Positions 47,719 through 61,945 of a DNA stretch of 64,000 nucleotides are shown piece by piece. The first letter of the stretch is position 1. Each line of letters opens with the position of its first letter. The position numbers and the translations under genes were made by a program. The stretch is from assembly GCF_005239225.2 (NCBI RefSeq), contig NC_133302.1, forward strand, positions 19,013,357 to 19,077,356, in the 5' to 3' direction. This DNA is from Populus alba (Eukaryota > Streptophyta > Magnoliopsida > Malpighiales > Salicaceae). The notes below the pieces were generated by a model that saw only the letters and a program-made list of their open reading frames with translations, was not told the DNA's origin and ran no database searches.

Positions 47719-48678
47719 TGTTTGTTTGCAGGAAAGTAGTTTCCTTTTGGAAAGTGAATTCCGGGGAAAGTAAATTCCTGGAAAGTGAATTCCAGAAAAG
47801 TATTTTCCGATGTTTGGTAGTGTTATGGAAAATGAACTGAAAAATACTTTCCAGTGTTTGGTTGTGTTATGGAAAATGAACTGGAAAATAATTTATTAAT
47901 GAATTAAATTTTTTTTCAAGTTTATCTAATATATATAAAAATATTTAATATAAAATATTTAATCACTTACAATTGTCATAACCCAATTTTTGATCTTTTT
48001 ATTTTTATTATTTAAAAAAAAAGATGATGAAAAATAAAAATAAAATAAATGAAGGATTAATTAAAATTTGGGTTAAGGGCAACATGATTGGAAGTTTAAA
48101 GATTTAATTAAACTCTTGACTAGTTTAATTAATTAAATCAAGGGTTTAATTGGAGAATTGATTTAATTAAAATTTAGATTATTTTAATTAATGAAATCAA
48201 GAGTTTAATTGAAGAATTAATGAGTTTGAGGAATTAATTAAACTTTGATTTAATCAAAAACCCACCGCTTTGCATTTTAATTAACTGCTACAGTGTAAGC
48301 AAATTATAATTCACTTGCTACAGTGGCAAACGAATTATAATTCACTTGACACAGTGGCAAGTGAATTATATCACTTGCTATAGTGCAAGCGAATTATAAT
48401 TCACTTGCTACAGTAGCAAGTAAATTATATCACTGGCTACTGTGGCAAGTGAATTATATCGCTTGTCACTGTAGCAAGTGAAGGCGTGCGCTACGCACGC
48501 CGAAAGGAAAGTGTTTTCCTTTTCTAATAGAAGGAAAACACTTTCCTTCGAGCACGTTATTAATTTTAGGTGGATGGAATTCAGTTTCCTTTCATTATTT
48601 TCTTTTATCGTCGCCAAACATAGGAAAAGCAGGAAAGTGAATTCCAGGAATTCACTTTCCTGCAATCAAACACGGCCT
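47719..48678. mobile_element. Terminal-inverted-repeat element, second of a tandem pair
   Basis: The left end is tgtttgtttgcaggaaag, and the first 220 bp closely match the first element. The right end is ttcactttcctgcaatc followed by aaacacggcct, then TAA (48679-48681). So only the outer flanks of the pair carry the TAA typical of a target duplication. The interior differs from the first copy: from about 47977 it starts tgtcataaccc, which looks like the beginning of a different repeat, followed by AT-rich DNA and a short tandem array. Confidence 0.65.
48281..48480. repeat. Palindromic minisatellite inside the second element
   Basis: About six units of roughly 33 bp alternate cacttgctacagtggcaagtg, an inverted repeat, with aattataattca or aattatatca, itself nearly palindromic. 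Unit variants differ by single bases (ctacagt, ctatagt, ctactgt, tcactgt). The array ends in ggcgtgcgctacgcacgcc (48483-48501), a perfect 8-bp stem hairpin. Confidence 0.85.
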
Positions 48679-48681
48679 TAA

Positions 48682-51811
<3,130 letters not shown>

Positions 51812-54800
51812 ATCAATATTCAGCCATCAGTTTCTTCCATGAGAAATCTTGATGACCAGCCAAGTCAAGATCCTGTATGGCTCAGTAGAGTCATGATAGC
51901 ATTTCTGTTTTCCAATCTCTCAGGGCCTCTAATTTTGTTTTTTTAATGTAATGTAATATGTTCATATGCTTCAGGAGGATTGTGGGGCAACTATGTGGTA
52001 AACTTGAATCTGTTATCATGTAATGATAGTAAAATTTGTGTATCAAAACCCTAATATTATGATCTCTGCCATGTGATTATCACACCAAACAAATACTGTG
52101 CCCTAGTGAATGTGAAGTAATCCTATCAAACTCAGCAAAACATGAGAGTTTTTTTTTTTTTTTTGTGTGTGTGTGTGTGTTGTTAAAAGGCACATATAGC
52201 AGGCATAAAGCTAGAATATTAATTTAGAAGGCATTTATTTTTGTATTGAAATAAGCTTCTTTGGGGATTTTACCAATTTTATTAATTTTTTGTTATTTAT
52301 CTCAGCAGCTCCCTAAACATCTATATGAAGTTTACAACATGAGAAACATTTTTGTTTTTGTTTTGACAAAAGAATTAACGACGAATACATATAAATACAA
52401 TCCATTAATTAATAAATTAATATGAAGAGGGAGAAAATGATAAAAAACAGTTTTACTACAACATTTGGAGATACAATCCACTAAGGAATATTATCTCATG
52501 TACCTCTAACAATTGAGATTAGATGCATTCATGTATCTTCTTCAATCTAACTGAGTATTTTTTTTCCCATTATCTACTAAGGATAGGATTTGGTAGTTTT
52601 CAAATTATGGAGTGATGTCCAAAAGAGAATCCAAGAGGTTATCCCCTCCCCTTTCCTGCCCTCAAACCTTTTCCCTCTCTTAAAATGTTAGTAGAAGAAA
52701 CTCCATAATGTTACTAATGGCAGGGCAACTGTATCATTGTTATGTTGATTCCATATTGTTTTGCTTGGTATCAATTTAGGGCAAACATGATATTTATGTT
52801 TCAATGTTAGCCACTTGGAAATAATTGTGTACTTCCGATATGTTTTTAGCTGACCGGAGGGAAAATTGGTGATCGGTTATAGCTGAAGCTGAAACTAATC
52901 TTGCCAGAAATGCGCTTCCTGGCGTGGCAGAGACATATGAGGCGCAGGGGAGGGGAGGACTTCAACTTGGTTTGCTCTTCTTGACACTACACGTTGTCGA
53001 GCTCTTCTATTTCATGTTAAGCTTAAAAAACTCACAGTACTAAGGTTTACAGTGACATTAGTTTATTTCCCTGTATCTTAAATTTCTGATATGCTTCTGA
53101 ACTTGAGACATGGATGACTTGAGCTGTCTGTCTCACCTCCTAGAGTCATGTGAGTTTGATTGCTGACTGGGTGGTGTCCATTTTCTTATTTTTTCTGGAC
53201 AGCTATTTTGTTGAATCAGGTATAAAACTGAGAATAAGGAGAAGCTTGAACCGATTGAAGAAGTGACCATTGAGGCAAGAATTCAAGATTACAGAACTGA
53301 TTTCTTTTCACAAGATTCGATTTTCACATATGATTTCGTTTCAGGTAAATGAAGAGCATGCGGGGTTTAAGTAATGGAAGCTTTATCTCACAGACGATCT
53401 GAGGTTCTCGATATGGGTCCTGTTCCTGGGCATGTTGGCAGGACTAGATTGTCTTTCACAGGTCAGTTATGAGTAAAAGGTCGAAGGAATCAAATCTATT
53501 TTTAACACAATTTTGTGATATATACCCTGTTATGAGGAGCACCAGAGCAGTAACCTGCTGTACTCATTCTCCCGTCTGCGTCACAATATTGTTAACGTTA
53601 GAAAAATACAAAAGAAAATATTCTGACAAACAAGACAGGGATCTAATATCAGTAGTGCACGTCGTCCTCACCTGCAACTGTTAAGTCATTTTGCTTTATT
53701 TCCTGTTATTACAGACTCTCTAGATTGTTATGCTGTAAGAGATGCTGGGTTTTGTAGCTTGTAATGACAATTTTTGTTGGTCGCACAGCTAAATTTCTCT
53801 CGAACTCCTCCATGATATTGTTCTGTCCTGTCTCGTCTTGTCCCATCACGCCAACCCCATCTGTTCATAGAACCCACAAAGAGCAGGGGAAATGCAGTAG
53901 CCATCAGCTGCTTTAGATGTTTCCATGCTTTGTTCATCAGATCTTAGTTTCCTACCAAATTCAACTATACAAAGACCAATCTTTGAAATCATTGCAAGGT
54001 TGCAAAGAAGAAAGGAAAAGAAAAAAAAAAAAAATTGAACGTTGCCTGTTCTTGTCTTTTTCCTTGAAGGAAAGGTGGGGTGATAATTTTTTATTTGGTT
54101 CTAGTTTTTATTAAAAAAAATTATCAAATCAGTTTTTTTTTTAATTAAAATTCGATTTAATTATTTTATATTAAAAACAAAAATTTATATTTTTTTGGGT
54201 TGTTTTTGTAATTTCTAATGGGTTTGATTTTAATTTGACTTGATTTTTTTTAATTTGGCTTTGTTTTTTTTGTTTGACTTGATTTTTTTTATTTGGATTT
54301 TGGTTGGTTTGTTTTTTTTTATTTTAGGCTTATAAAACTGATTAATTATTTATTTTCTATTTTTATATATTTAATTAATTTTTCATTTTTTTTATTATCC
54401 ATTTAAAAAAAGTTTCTAAATAGTGGTGACAATGACAAACCAAAATGTTGTCAACATCCATCCCCCTTTGATGTTAACATTAAATTCTCATCTGGAAGTG
54501 TAAACACAAAGAAAATTTGAAAGTTGAATTGAACATGATTAAAAAAATTAGAAACCCTAGTGGAGATAACGATTGGAATTCAAGTAAATTATGAAGATCT
54601 TCTATTAATGGAAAAGTATCAACCTTTCTATGTACACATTTTTTTTTGAATGTTTTTGTGATTAAATAATTCATGTCCACATTGTGATTAATTCTGCCAA
54701 TCCGCGTTATACCTTTTCAAATATCTAGAAGGCTATAAGCCAATATATATAATTTAGGGCAACTGTAAATTTGCTCAAGAACTTTAAAATAACTTTTAGA

Positions 54801-55301
54801 AAATCTAAATTAATTAATTAATTAATAACTAAAATGAATGAATGAATGAATGCAGAGAAAACAAAAACAATGTTCAAGACACAATTTTGTTTTAAAGTAA
54901 TAAATATGATGAAAACAAATTAACACGTCATTCTTACCCCCCCCCTCCTTTTTTTTATTATTATTATTCTTATTATTATTATCGGTAATTTAATTGTTTT
55001 TTGTTTTATGAGTATCATAATGATTTTGAAAGAATCTCTTATCATTTAATTAATTATTTTAAAATTCACAAGTGAATTTTTTTTACTATCATAAAAAATT
55101 TGAATCTAAAAAATCAAATGGTTAAAGTACAATTATCAAGCCTACTCTCAAACAAAAATCAAAGAATGTTCAACACTTTAAAATTCAAAACCTCTACACA
55201 GATCCACATATAACCCCCCAAGTCCACAACACAGAAAGGCCAAACCTTTATCTCTCAACTTCATTTCCCATATAACAAAAACAAGAGAATTAGCAAAGCA
55301 A
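51812..55301. other. Intergenic DNA between ROP and RABA1f
   Basis: The first 250 bp or so is the likely ROP 3' untranslated region. A GT microsatellite lies at 52164-52180. About 52850-53470 is less AT-rich and may be an old gene or transposon scrap, but no frame stays open. Open frames at 53469-54114 lack features. About 54100-54420 is T-rich with a repeated gacttgattttttt phrase. Confidence 0.45.
52164..52180. repeat. (GT)n microsatellite after a T tract
   Basis: Eight GT units follow about 16 T residues. Confidence 0.9.
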
Positions 55302-56863
55302 ATGGGTGCTTACAGGGCAGATGATGACTATGATTATCTATTTAAGTTAGTGTTGATAGGTGATTCTGGTGTTGGAAAATCCAATCTTTTATCAAGATTT
55401 ACAAGGAATGAATTCAGTTTGGAATCCAAATCCACTATTGGAGTTGAATTTGCCACGCGTAGTATCCATGTTGATGATAAAGTTGTCAAAGCTCAGATTT
55501 GGGACACTGCTGGCCAAGAAAGGTCAAATCTTCTTGATCTCTGTATCTTTCTAGTTTTCTAAGATGGGTTTCTTCTTGTTTTGTGACATTTGCATTGGGT
55601 TCTATCAGATCTATATGCCTTAAGTGATTGATGCTACAAAGTTTTGTTTTTTCCTTATTTTTTTATTTGGGTTTTTGATACTATAAGTTTTTTTTGCATA
55701 TTTATGGTGGAAAAGGGGCTTAGTAGATTGCCATTATGGTAGTTGATGGACTTCTTCTTCTGTATTTGTTGACATGGATGGAAACCATACTACATGAAAA
55801 TGGGCTTAGTAGATCTAGTCTCTCATGCCGAAAATGTTAGGTACAGAAATGCCTAAATGTTTTATTTGGAGATATAAAATTTGCTTGAGAAAGGATCAAA
55901 GTTTGCAGCTTTCTTTACAAAGTGGTTGATGTTTTGATAACAAATGGCTGTTTTTGAGTTGCTGCTAAACTCTGATTTGGATTTGTAAAAGACTGGAGAA
56001 CAAGAAATATGATAGTCCAGTGTTTCCAATTGATCTCTGTTTTTGATTTTCTATCCTCATTTTGCATCCAGTCTTGGAAATAAAAACATCATTTTGAGAG
56101 AGATAGAGTATGACCCCATCTATTCCTCCTGTATGAATTGTTGTTGGCACTTGTAGAAAGAAGGAGAGTAGAAGAAAAATGGTTGCATTTTGCTTTGATT
56201 ATTGTTTCACGTAATTGTGCAGAATGTAATAGCTTTGTGTGATCATAAGACCTTTTCTCTCTCTAGTGTCTAGAATATAACCACGTTTTCTGTGGTTACC
56301 AATTCTTTTTCTTGCTTTTCTTATTGAACAAACATACTTTCAAGCATGATATCTTTTGTTGAAACTGAATTATTTCGAATCCTTGTATCATAAGGGTGCC
56401 TATTTTCATCAGTGTTTCTATTCATTGATACAGATACCGTGCAATTACTAGTGCATATTATCGAGGAGCTGTTGGTGCCTTGCTTGTCTATGATGTCACT
56501 CGACATGTCACTTTTGAGAATGTGGAGAGATGGCTAAAGGAACTTCGTGATCACACTGATTCAAACATTGTGATTATGCTTGTGGGAAACAAAGCAGATT
56601 TGCGTCACTTGCGTGCAGTTACTACTGAGGATGCCACTGCATTTGCTGAGAGAGAAAATACTTTTTTCATGGAGACCTCTGCGCTAGAGTCCTTGAATGT
56701 TGAAAATGCTTTCACTGAAGTGCTCACTCAGATTCATCGTGTAGTCAGCCGGAAGGCTCTTGATGTTGGGGATGATCCTGCAGCCTTGCCCAAGGGACAG
56801 ACTATTACTGTCGGCAAAGATGATGTATCAGCTGTGAAAAAGGTTGGATGCTGCTCCGCATAG
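55302..56863 (+). CDS. RABA1f: RAB11-type GTPase RABA1f
   Basis: The assembled CDS is join(55302..55522, 56434..56863), 651 nt, 216 residues. The P-loop is GDSGVGKS (20-27). The effector region is [10 protein letters not shown], followed by DTAGQER (68-74), NKAD (126-129) and ETSALE. The C terminus is VGCCSA with the dicysteine (213, 214) that is doubly geranylgeranylated. RABA1 proteins move secretory and recycling vesicles between the trans-Golgi network and the plasma membrane. The single intron splits the Arg codon of QER, the usual place for RABA genes. The N terminus [12 protein letters not shown] and tail match Arabidopsis RABA1f nearly throughout as I recall it, so the symbol is fairly safe. 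No defect is seen. Confidence 0.96.
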
Positions 56864-58343
56864 ATAGAATAGATGAAAGAAGTATTGGTGGTAATAGTTT
56901 CTCCTATTTCATAATTTGCCTTTTTGTTATTTGAAGACGCCTTTCAGACACATGAATGTTAAGATGGATAGTTGTAGTCCAATTGCTTGCCTAGAAACTA
57001 CCAAACTTCTTGAAGTTGAGAGAAAGCTTAACTGCTTAAGGTTATGGATCCAAGAGGCATATGCATTTGATTGCCATTCCTTTTTCCTTCTTTCTTTTGA
57101 TTGTTCTTTTGTAAGTTTGTTCCTTGGAGTGTTGTAATTTTTAGACAGTTTCAACCCTCTAGTTTAGATTCAATTTTATTGCTTGAATTTGGGAAATATT
57201 AAGGTAATCGCCCAACTTGATTGATTGCTCAATTCTTTTTTCACAATTTATTGTTTTCATCGTTGACGTCCACACCGACAAAGGTGTCATCAAGCTTGTC
57301 ATTAACATCTAAGAAATTGATTTTATTTGTTGATGCTTAATGTGTGGGCAGAGAAGTTGCTCTTTTTGCCTTGCTATGCAGCGGCTATTGTCCAAATGAA
57401 AGATCGATGTTCTTTCATGACTTTGCTGGGTTGCTGCAAATACTTTCCTGAATATTAATGCTTGCTTGTTGGCAAACAACCCATGATTTCTCAATGTCAT
57501 AACTCGTAAGTTAGCAAGCCAAAGCATGTCCTCTGTCGTGGCTTATTGGTCCTAAGCAATCACAGTTCTTCATACTTTGGACGTAGCTCTTCTCCAAACA
57601 TGATATATGGTAGTGAACACCCAGCTGTCATAAATTTATCAAATCATCAACAAGAAGGATATCAATTTATCTGGGTGATAACACCAGTTTGAGTCGCATT
57701 TTATTTTGTAAAGGCATCAAATTCCCAAACAGAAGTGGAAGACCTTCATCGTTTCAATATTTGGTTACGAGAAATGAAGAAATTTGTTTGTTACATCAGC
57801 CAAAGACAACCTAGTTTAGTTCCTCCTCCAAGTAAGTGGAATGTTCACCTATGAAAGGTGGCTCGTAGGCTGTTTAAGTTGAAAGATCAGACGAGGTAAT
57901 GCTAATTACGCTGCAACTTCATTTCAGCAAATACTTTTGGCATGAATACCAGTCCAATAATGTAACAATTTGGAAAAGTACAGTAACCTATCTCCTCTTG
58001 TACACGGTCCTCGTGGATTGAATATAAAGCATAGCCTAATTGGAGGTGGTTTTCTCATTCTGCTTAGCATAATAATGTCCTAAGTAATTAGCAGACGGTT
58101 AATGATTAAAAGCATGGATGACGATACTGAATTGAAGCTTAAATAATATTTGACTGCACCTGGTGTTGTCATTTTAAATCATATTTGCAAGAACACTCTT
58201 CCTCTCCATTTTCGAACTTGTGTTTCTCATCGAGCAATTCAACAACAAATACACCATAAAATTTAAGCTCATCATTCTCGAAAGCATACTAACTGTCTTA
58301 CCTTGAACAATCTTGCTGTTACTCATCTTGTAAATATTGCACA
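56864..58343. other. RABA1f 3' flank and intergenic DNA
   Basis: The first 300-400 bp are the likely RABA1f 3' untranslated region. Open frames at 56916-57154 and 57309-57527 have no recognisable features. No element is clear. Confidence 0.5.
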
Positions 58344-58517
58344 CTACTCGGCTGAAATACCATATCCCTCCACTGCTTCCATGGTCTTGAGCTTGTCAAC
58401 CTGAAATGTTTCCATGTAAACGTCTGATAAATAAGCACGGTTCATCGCGAGTGTTTCCCCATCACAAACGAAATTTACATCATACCATGCATCATCGCCT
58501 GGATGCCGACATCCCAT
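58344..58517 (-). CDS. Possible small gene, 57 codons, with an upstream non-coding exon
   Basis: I do not recognise this protein. On the minus strand a good acceptor (TTTTTTTAG/CGG at about 58537) precedes an ATG at 58517 and a frame with DDAWYDV and LSDVYMETFQVDKL, ending GISAE and a stop at 58344. Upstream, a donor AATAAG/GTAAGA (exon end 58735) could join a leader exon at about 58735-58880. The DAWYDV phrase is reminiscent of SAWADEE-domain chromatin proteins, but the rest does not fit. It may be a gene remnant. The frame is short, and confidence is low. Confidence 0.3.
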   Translation of the reverse strand: MGCRHPGDDAWYDVNFVCDGETLAMNRAYLSDVYMETFQVDKLKTMEAVEGYGISAE

Positions 58518-58979
58518 GCAAACACCTTTGTATACCGCTAAAAAAAATTGATCTTCAATTACTATTTTAAGGAAGAAACAATAAGGGTTCTTGTAATAAC
58601 ACAGAACGTGAAAAATTAATTAATGAAGAGACAAAAGAAAATGTAGAGATGGAAAACTCTCTATAGATCACGGTATATATGCTTGTTGTGACAAGAACAT
58701 TGTTGGGAGGGATATGGCTAAGGAAGATTCTTACCTTATTGTTCTACAAGGAAGAAACCAATTTAAAATTGTCTTGAGTTGGGTTTGCCAAAACTGAATT
58801 CTTGAATTTCGGAGATTATCAAGGAAGATTTGATGTAGGAGGAGAATTGTTCAAAATAAATGATGGACAATAGAGAGTGAGAGAGTGAAAGAGTATAGAG
58901 CTGGCACTATTTAGGTTCCGTTCTCTGTAGTTAAAATTAAGAAGGAGATCGTAATAACGCGTTTTTTTTTTTATAAGAA

Positions 58980-59450
58980 AGCAAGTGAAAGGAAAAAAAC
59001 ACAATCTTGCTGCAGGGATTATGAGTAAGGAGGGAAGGTCGTGGACGGAGTTGAATGAGATTGAGGGTGTTCTTGTTCTGTATTTTAAAGACTTTTTTGC
59101 GGCTTCAGAGATTGATTCTGAACGCAAGGTCCCTGATTCTGTTGATTCTATGGTCACACCAGCTATGAGTTGAGAGTTCTTATGTCAGTGGTTCACTGTA
59201 GCGGAGATCCAACATGCTTTTGATTTTTTAAATGGTGAAAGAACTCAAGAGGGTGACGGATTATAGACTGATCTAGAAACCTTCGGCCAATCGGTTGAGG
59301 ACTCCTTCGGAGGAAATTATTTTGCTTAATCCGAGAGCTCTCACACCGAGTAGGCTGATCTCGGATAATATTTTATTTGCTTTCAAGACTACACATTTTA
59401 TCAAGAATGCTTCGACGGCTAGCATGGGGAAGATGACTGATCTTAAGAAC
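58980..59450 (+). pseudogene. LINE (L1-type) reverse-transcriptase remnant
   Basis: Broken plus-strand frames read in the order of a plant L1 polymerase. They are GIMSKEGRSWTELNEI and LYFKDFFAAS (about 59015-59105, the segment before the RT), then RVTDYRLI (about 59250), ANRLRTPSEEIILLNP (about 59285-59335) and SRLISDNILFAF / KTTHFIKN (about 59350-59410). Family members have a much longer stretch between the first two blocks and full catalytic motifs (FADD) further on. Here there are internal deletions, stops and no FADD box. Confidence 0.8.
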
Positions 59451-60339
59451 TAACCCACTTTACTATCAAACTAACCCACAAAAACTACATCTTATGGAAA
59501 ACACAGTTTGAGCCTTTGCTCAACTGTTACAATCTTCGAAGTTAAAAGAACTAAGAGAACCAGAGATTTGAGAGTTTTAAACTTCTTCTCTGTATATGTT
59601 TTACGTGTATAATGCTCTAGTAGAACTGATTTACATAAGAGACGAAGTGTTTGAATTTGAACAAGATATGAATCCCAGGAATCATGGCAGTAGAAGAGTT
59701 TGCTGAGTAGAGAATTCAGGTGCTTCAATTGCTGGCATGTCAGATTCATAGAAGGTACGTGTCTAGTCCCTCCCCTGTAAATTCCTAACAAGAAAAAGTC
59801 TCCGGTGGATATACCTAGTGGTTTCAGAAGGATCAAATACCATCATTGCTTCTGTCATCAATCTTTGAGGAGGTTTAATGCAGTGAATAGGATAAAGACA
59901 TTAGGCACTCCTACATGTAAGTTGGTGGAAAATTAATTTTGAAACTGTTTCCATTAAATTTAGTGTACTTGATTTAATTATTTCAATTTAACTATACTTT
60001 AAAACCAAACCAATCAATTTAATTGAATGAACAGTTCAATTAAATTTTATTTTTATTTTTTTACTCAAAATCTTTCAAATATAATTGAGATTGCCATTTT
60101 GAGTCGATCAAGCTCATCTTGAGCTATAATGGACTTTATTTCTCTCATCTAAAATTGAAAAAATCAGAAAAATAAATTGAAATTCGAGAAGAATAATAAA
60201 GTCATATTAATTGTGGTGTCACATGAGGGGTCCCTCTCCCACATAAATATTCCAACAATCAACTCTATGTTATATTATTATAACACCATCTAAATGGTGT
60301 AGGAAATCATGTTCCCCACACACAAAGCACCGTGGATTA
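59451..60339. other. Intergenic AT-rich DNA
   Basis: No gene or clear element is visible. The minus-strand open frame 59492-59836 has no domain features. Confidence 0.45.
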
Positions 60340-61945
60340 CAACAGTAATCCACGATGCTTTCCTCTTTTTTTTTTTTTGTAACTTTTCCTTCTTTTTTTT
60401 TCCATTTCTTTTCTTCTTTTTTTTTTTCAATTTTTTTTTTCAACTTTCCTCTTTTTTTTTTTTTTCATTTTTTATTAATTTTTTTCAAAATTATTTTTGT
60501 TGATTTTACTTTTTAAATATTGACTTGGTTAAAATTTTTACTTTCTAATTTTTTTCTTTAAAAATACTGTGGAGTGCTACTATGTTTTTCCACATATTTT
60601 TTCTATTTTATTTATTTTTTATTTTTTAAAATTATATTTGTTGATTTTTTTTTAATATTGAGTTGATTGAAAGTTTAGTTTTGTAATTTTTTTTTTAAAA
60701 CATTGTTGATTTCTACAATGTTTCTCCGCATGGTTTTTTTTTTTTCTCCGAAATTATCTTTTTTATTTTATTTTTTAATATGGAGCTGGTTAAAAGTTAC
60801 AGTTATAATATGTGAGGAAAGCATTGTAAATTTCCTCAAAAATTACTGTTGATTGCTACAGTTTTTTTTCCTCACACGGTTTTTTCCTATTTTTGTTATG
60901 TTTTTCTCCTAAAATTATCTTTTTCAATTTTATTTTTTAAATATTAAGCTGGTTAAGAATTGCAATTATAAGTTTTTCCTCACAAAACACTATGGATTAA
61001 TACAATTTTTTCTCATATGGTTTTTCTTTTCCAGTTTCTTTTGTGTTTTCTTTTTTGTAATTTTTTTTTCAAAATTATCTTCGTTCATTTTTTTTTTTAA
61101 TATTGAGTTGGTTAGAATTTAACTTTGTAATAAAGCTTAATCATGTAGGGAAAGCATTGTAGCTTTACTCATAAAACATTGTGGATTGCTACAATGTCTC
61201 TCCGCATGGTTTTTTTTGTTATAATTTTTTTCAAATTATCCTTTTTAATTTTATTTTTTTTTAATATTAAGTTGTTTGTGAATTATAAATATAAGTCATT
61301 ACAAATAAGGCTAAATCATGTGGGGAAGCATTATAGCTTTCATCACAAAACACTGTGAATTGCTACAGTGTTTCCAATATGATATTTTCCCTTTTTTGGT
61401 GTTTGTTTTGTTTTGTTTTTTTTTTTTTTCTAAAATTGTCTTTGTCGATTTTTTTTAATATTGAGCTGATTAAGAATTTAGCTTTATATTTTTTTTTTCT
61501 TTAAAACACTATGAATTATTGCAGTGTTTTCCCATGTGATTTTTTTATTATTTTTTTCAAAATTATCTTTGTCGATTTTATTTTTTTAATATTGAGTTGG
61601 TTAAAAATTATAATTACAATAAAGCTAAATCATATGAGAAAAGCGTTGTAGTTTTTCTCACAAAACACTGTGGATTGCTAGAATATTTCTCTAAATGGTT
61701 TTTTATTTTATTTTATTGGGAAAAGCGCTATAGTTTTCCTTACAGAACATTGTCAATTGCTACAATGTTTTTTCTCATGGGTTTTTTTCCTTCCAAAATT
61801 ATCTTTATAGGTTTTTTTTTTTTTAATATTAAGTTGGTAGAGAATTTAGCTTTGTAATTTTTTTTTTTTTATTAAGTAAAAAGCTAAATCATATAGCGAA
61901 AGCACTGTATCTTTCCTCACAAAACACTATAGATATCTACAAATC
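60340..61945. repeat. Degenerate tandem array of hairpin-bearing repeats
   Basis: About eleven units, roughly 80-190 bp apart, repeat two blocks. The first is a small imperfect hairpin of the form aaacactgt-ggattgct-acagtgttt, near 60349, 60565, 60707, 60845, 60989, 61178, 61345, 61505, 61665, 61746 and 61920. The second is caaaattatctttgtcgattt, then aatattgagttggtta, then agctttataa. T-rich tracts fill the spaces. No frame stays open for long, and nothing suggests a protein-coding function. Confidence 0.85.

Noticed and set aside
58819..59157. 112-codon minus-strand frame
   Set aside because: It is largely antisense to the LINE remnant and has no recognisable features.
60309..60503. 64-codon Phe-rich frame
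   Set aside because: Translation of a T-rich repeat tract.
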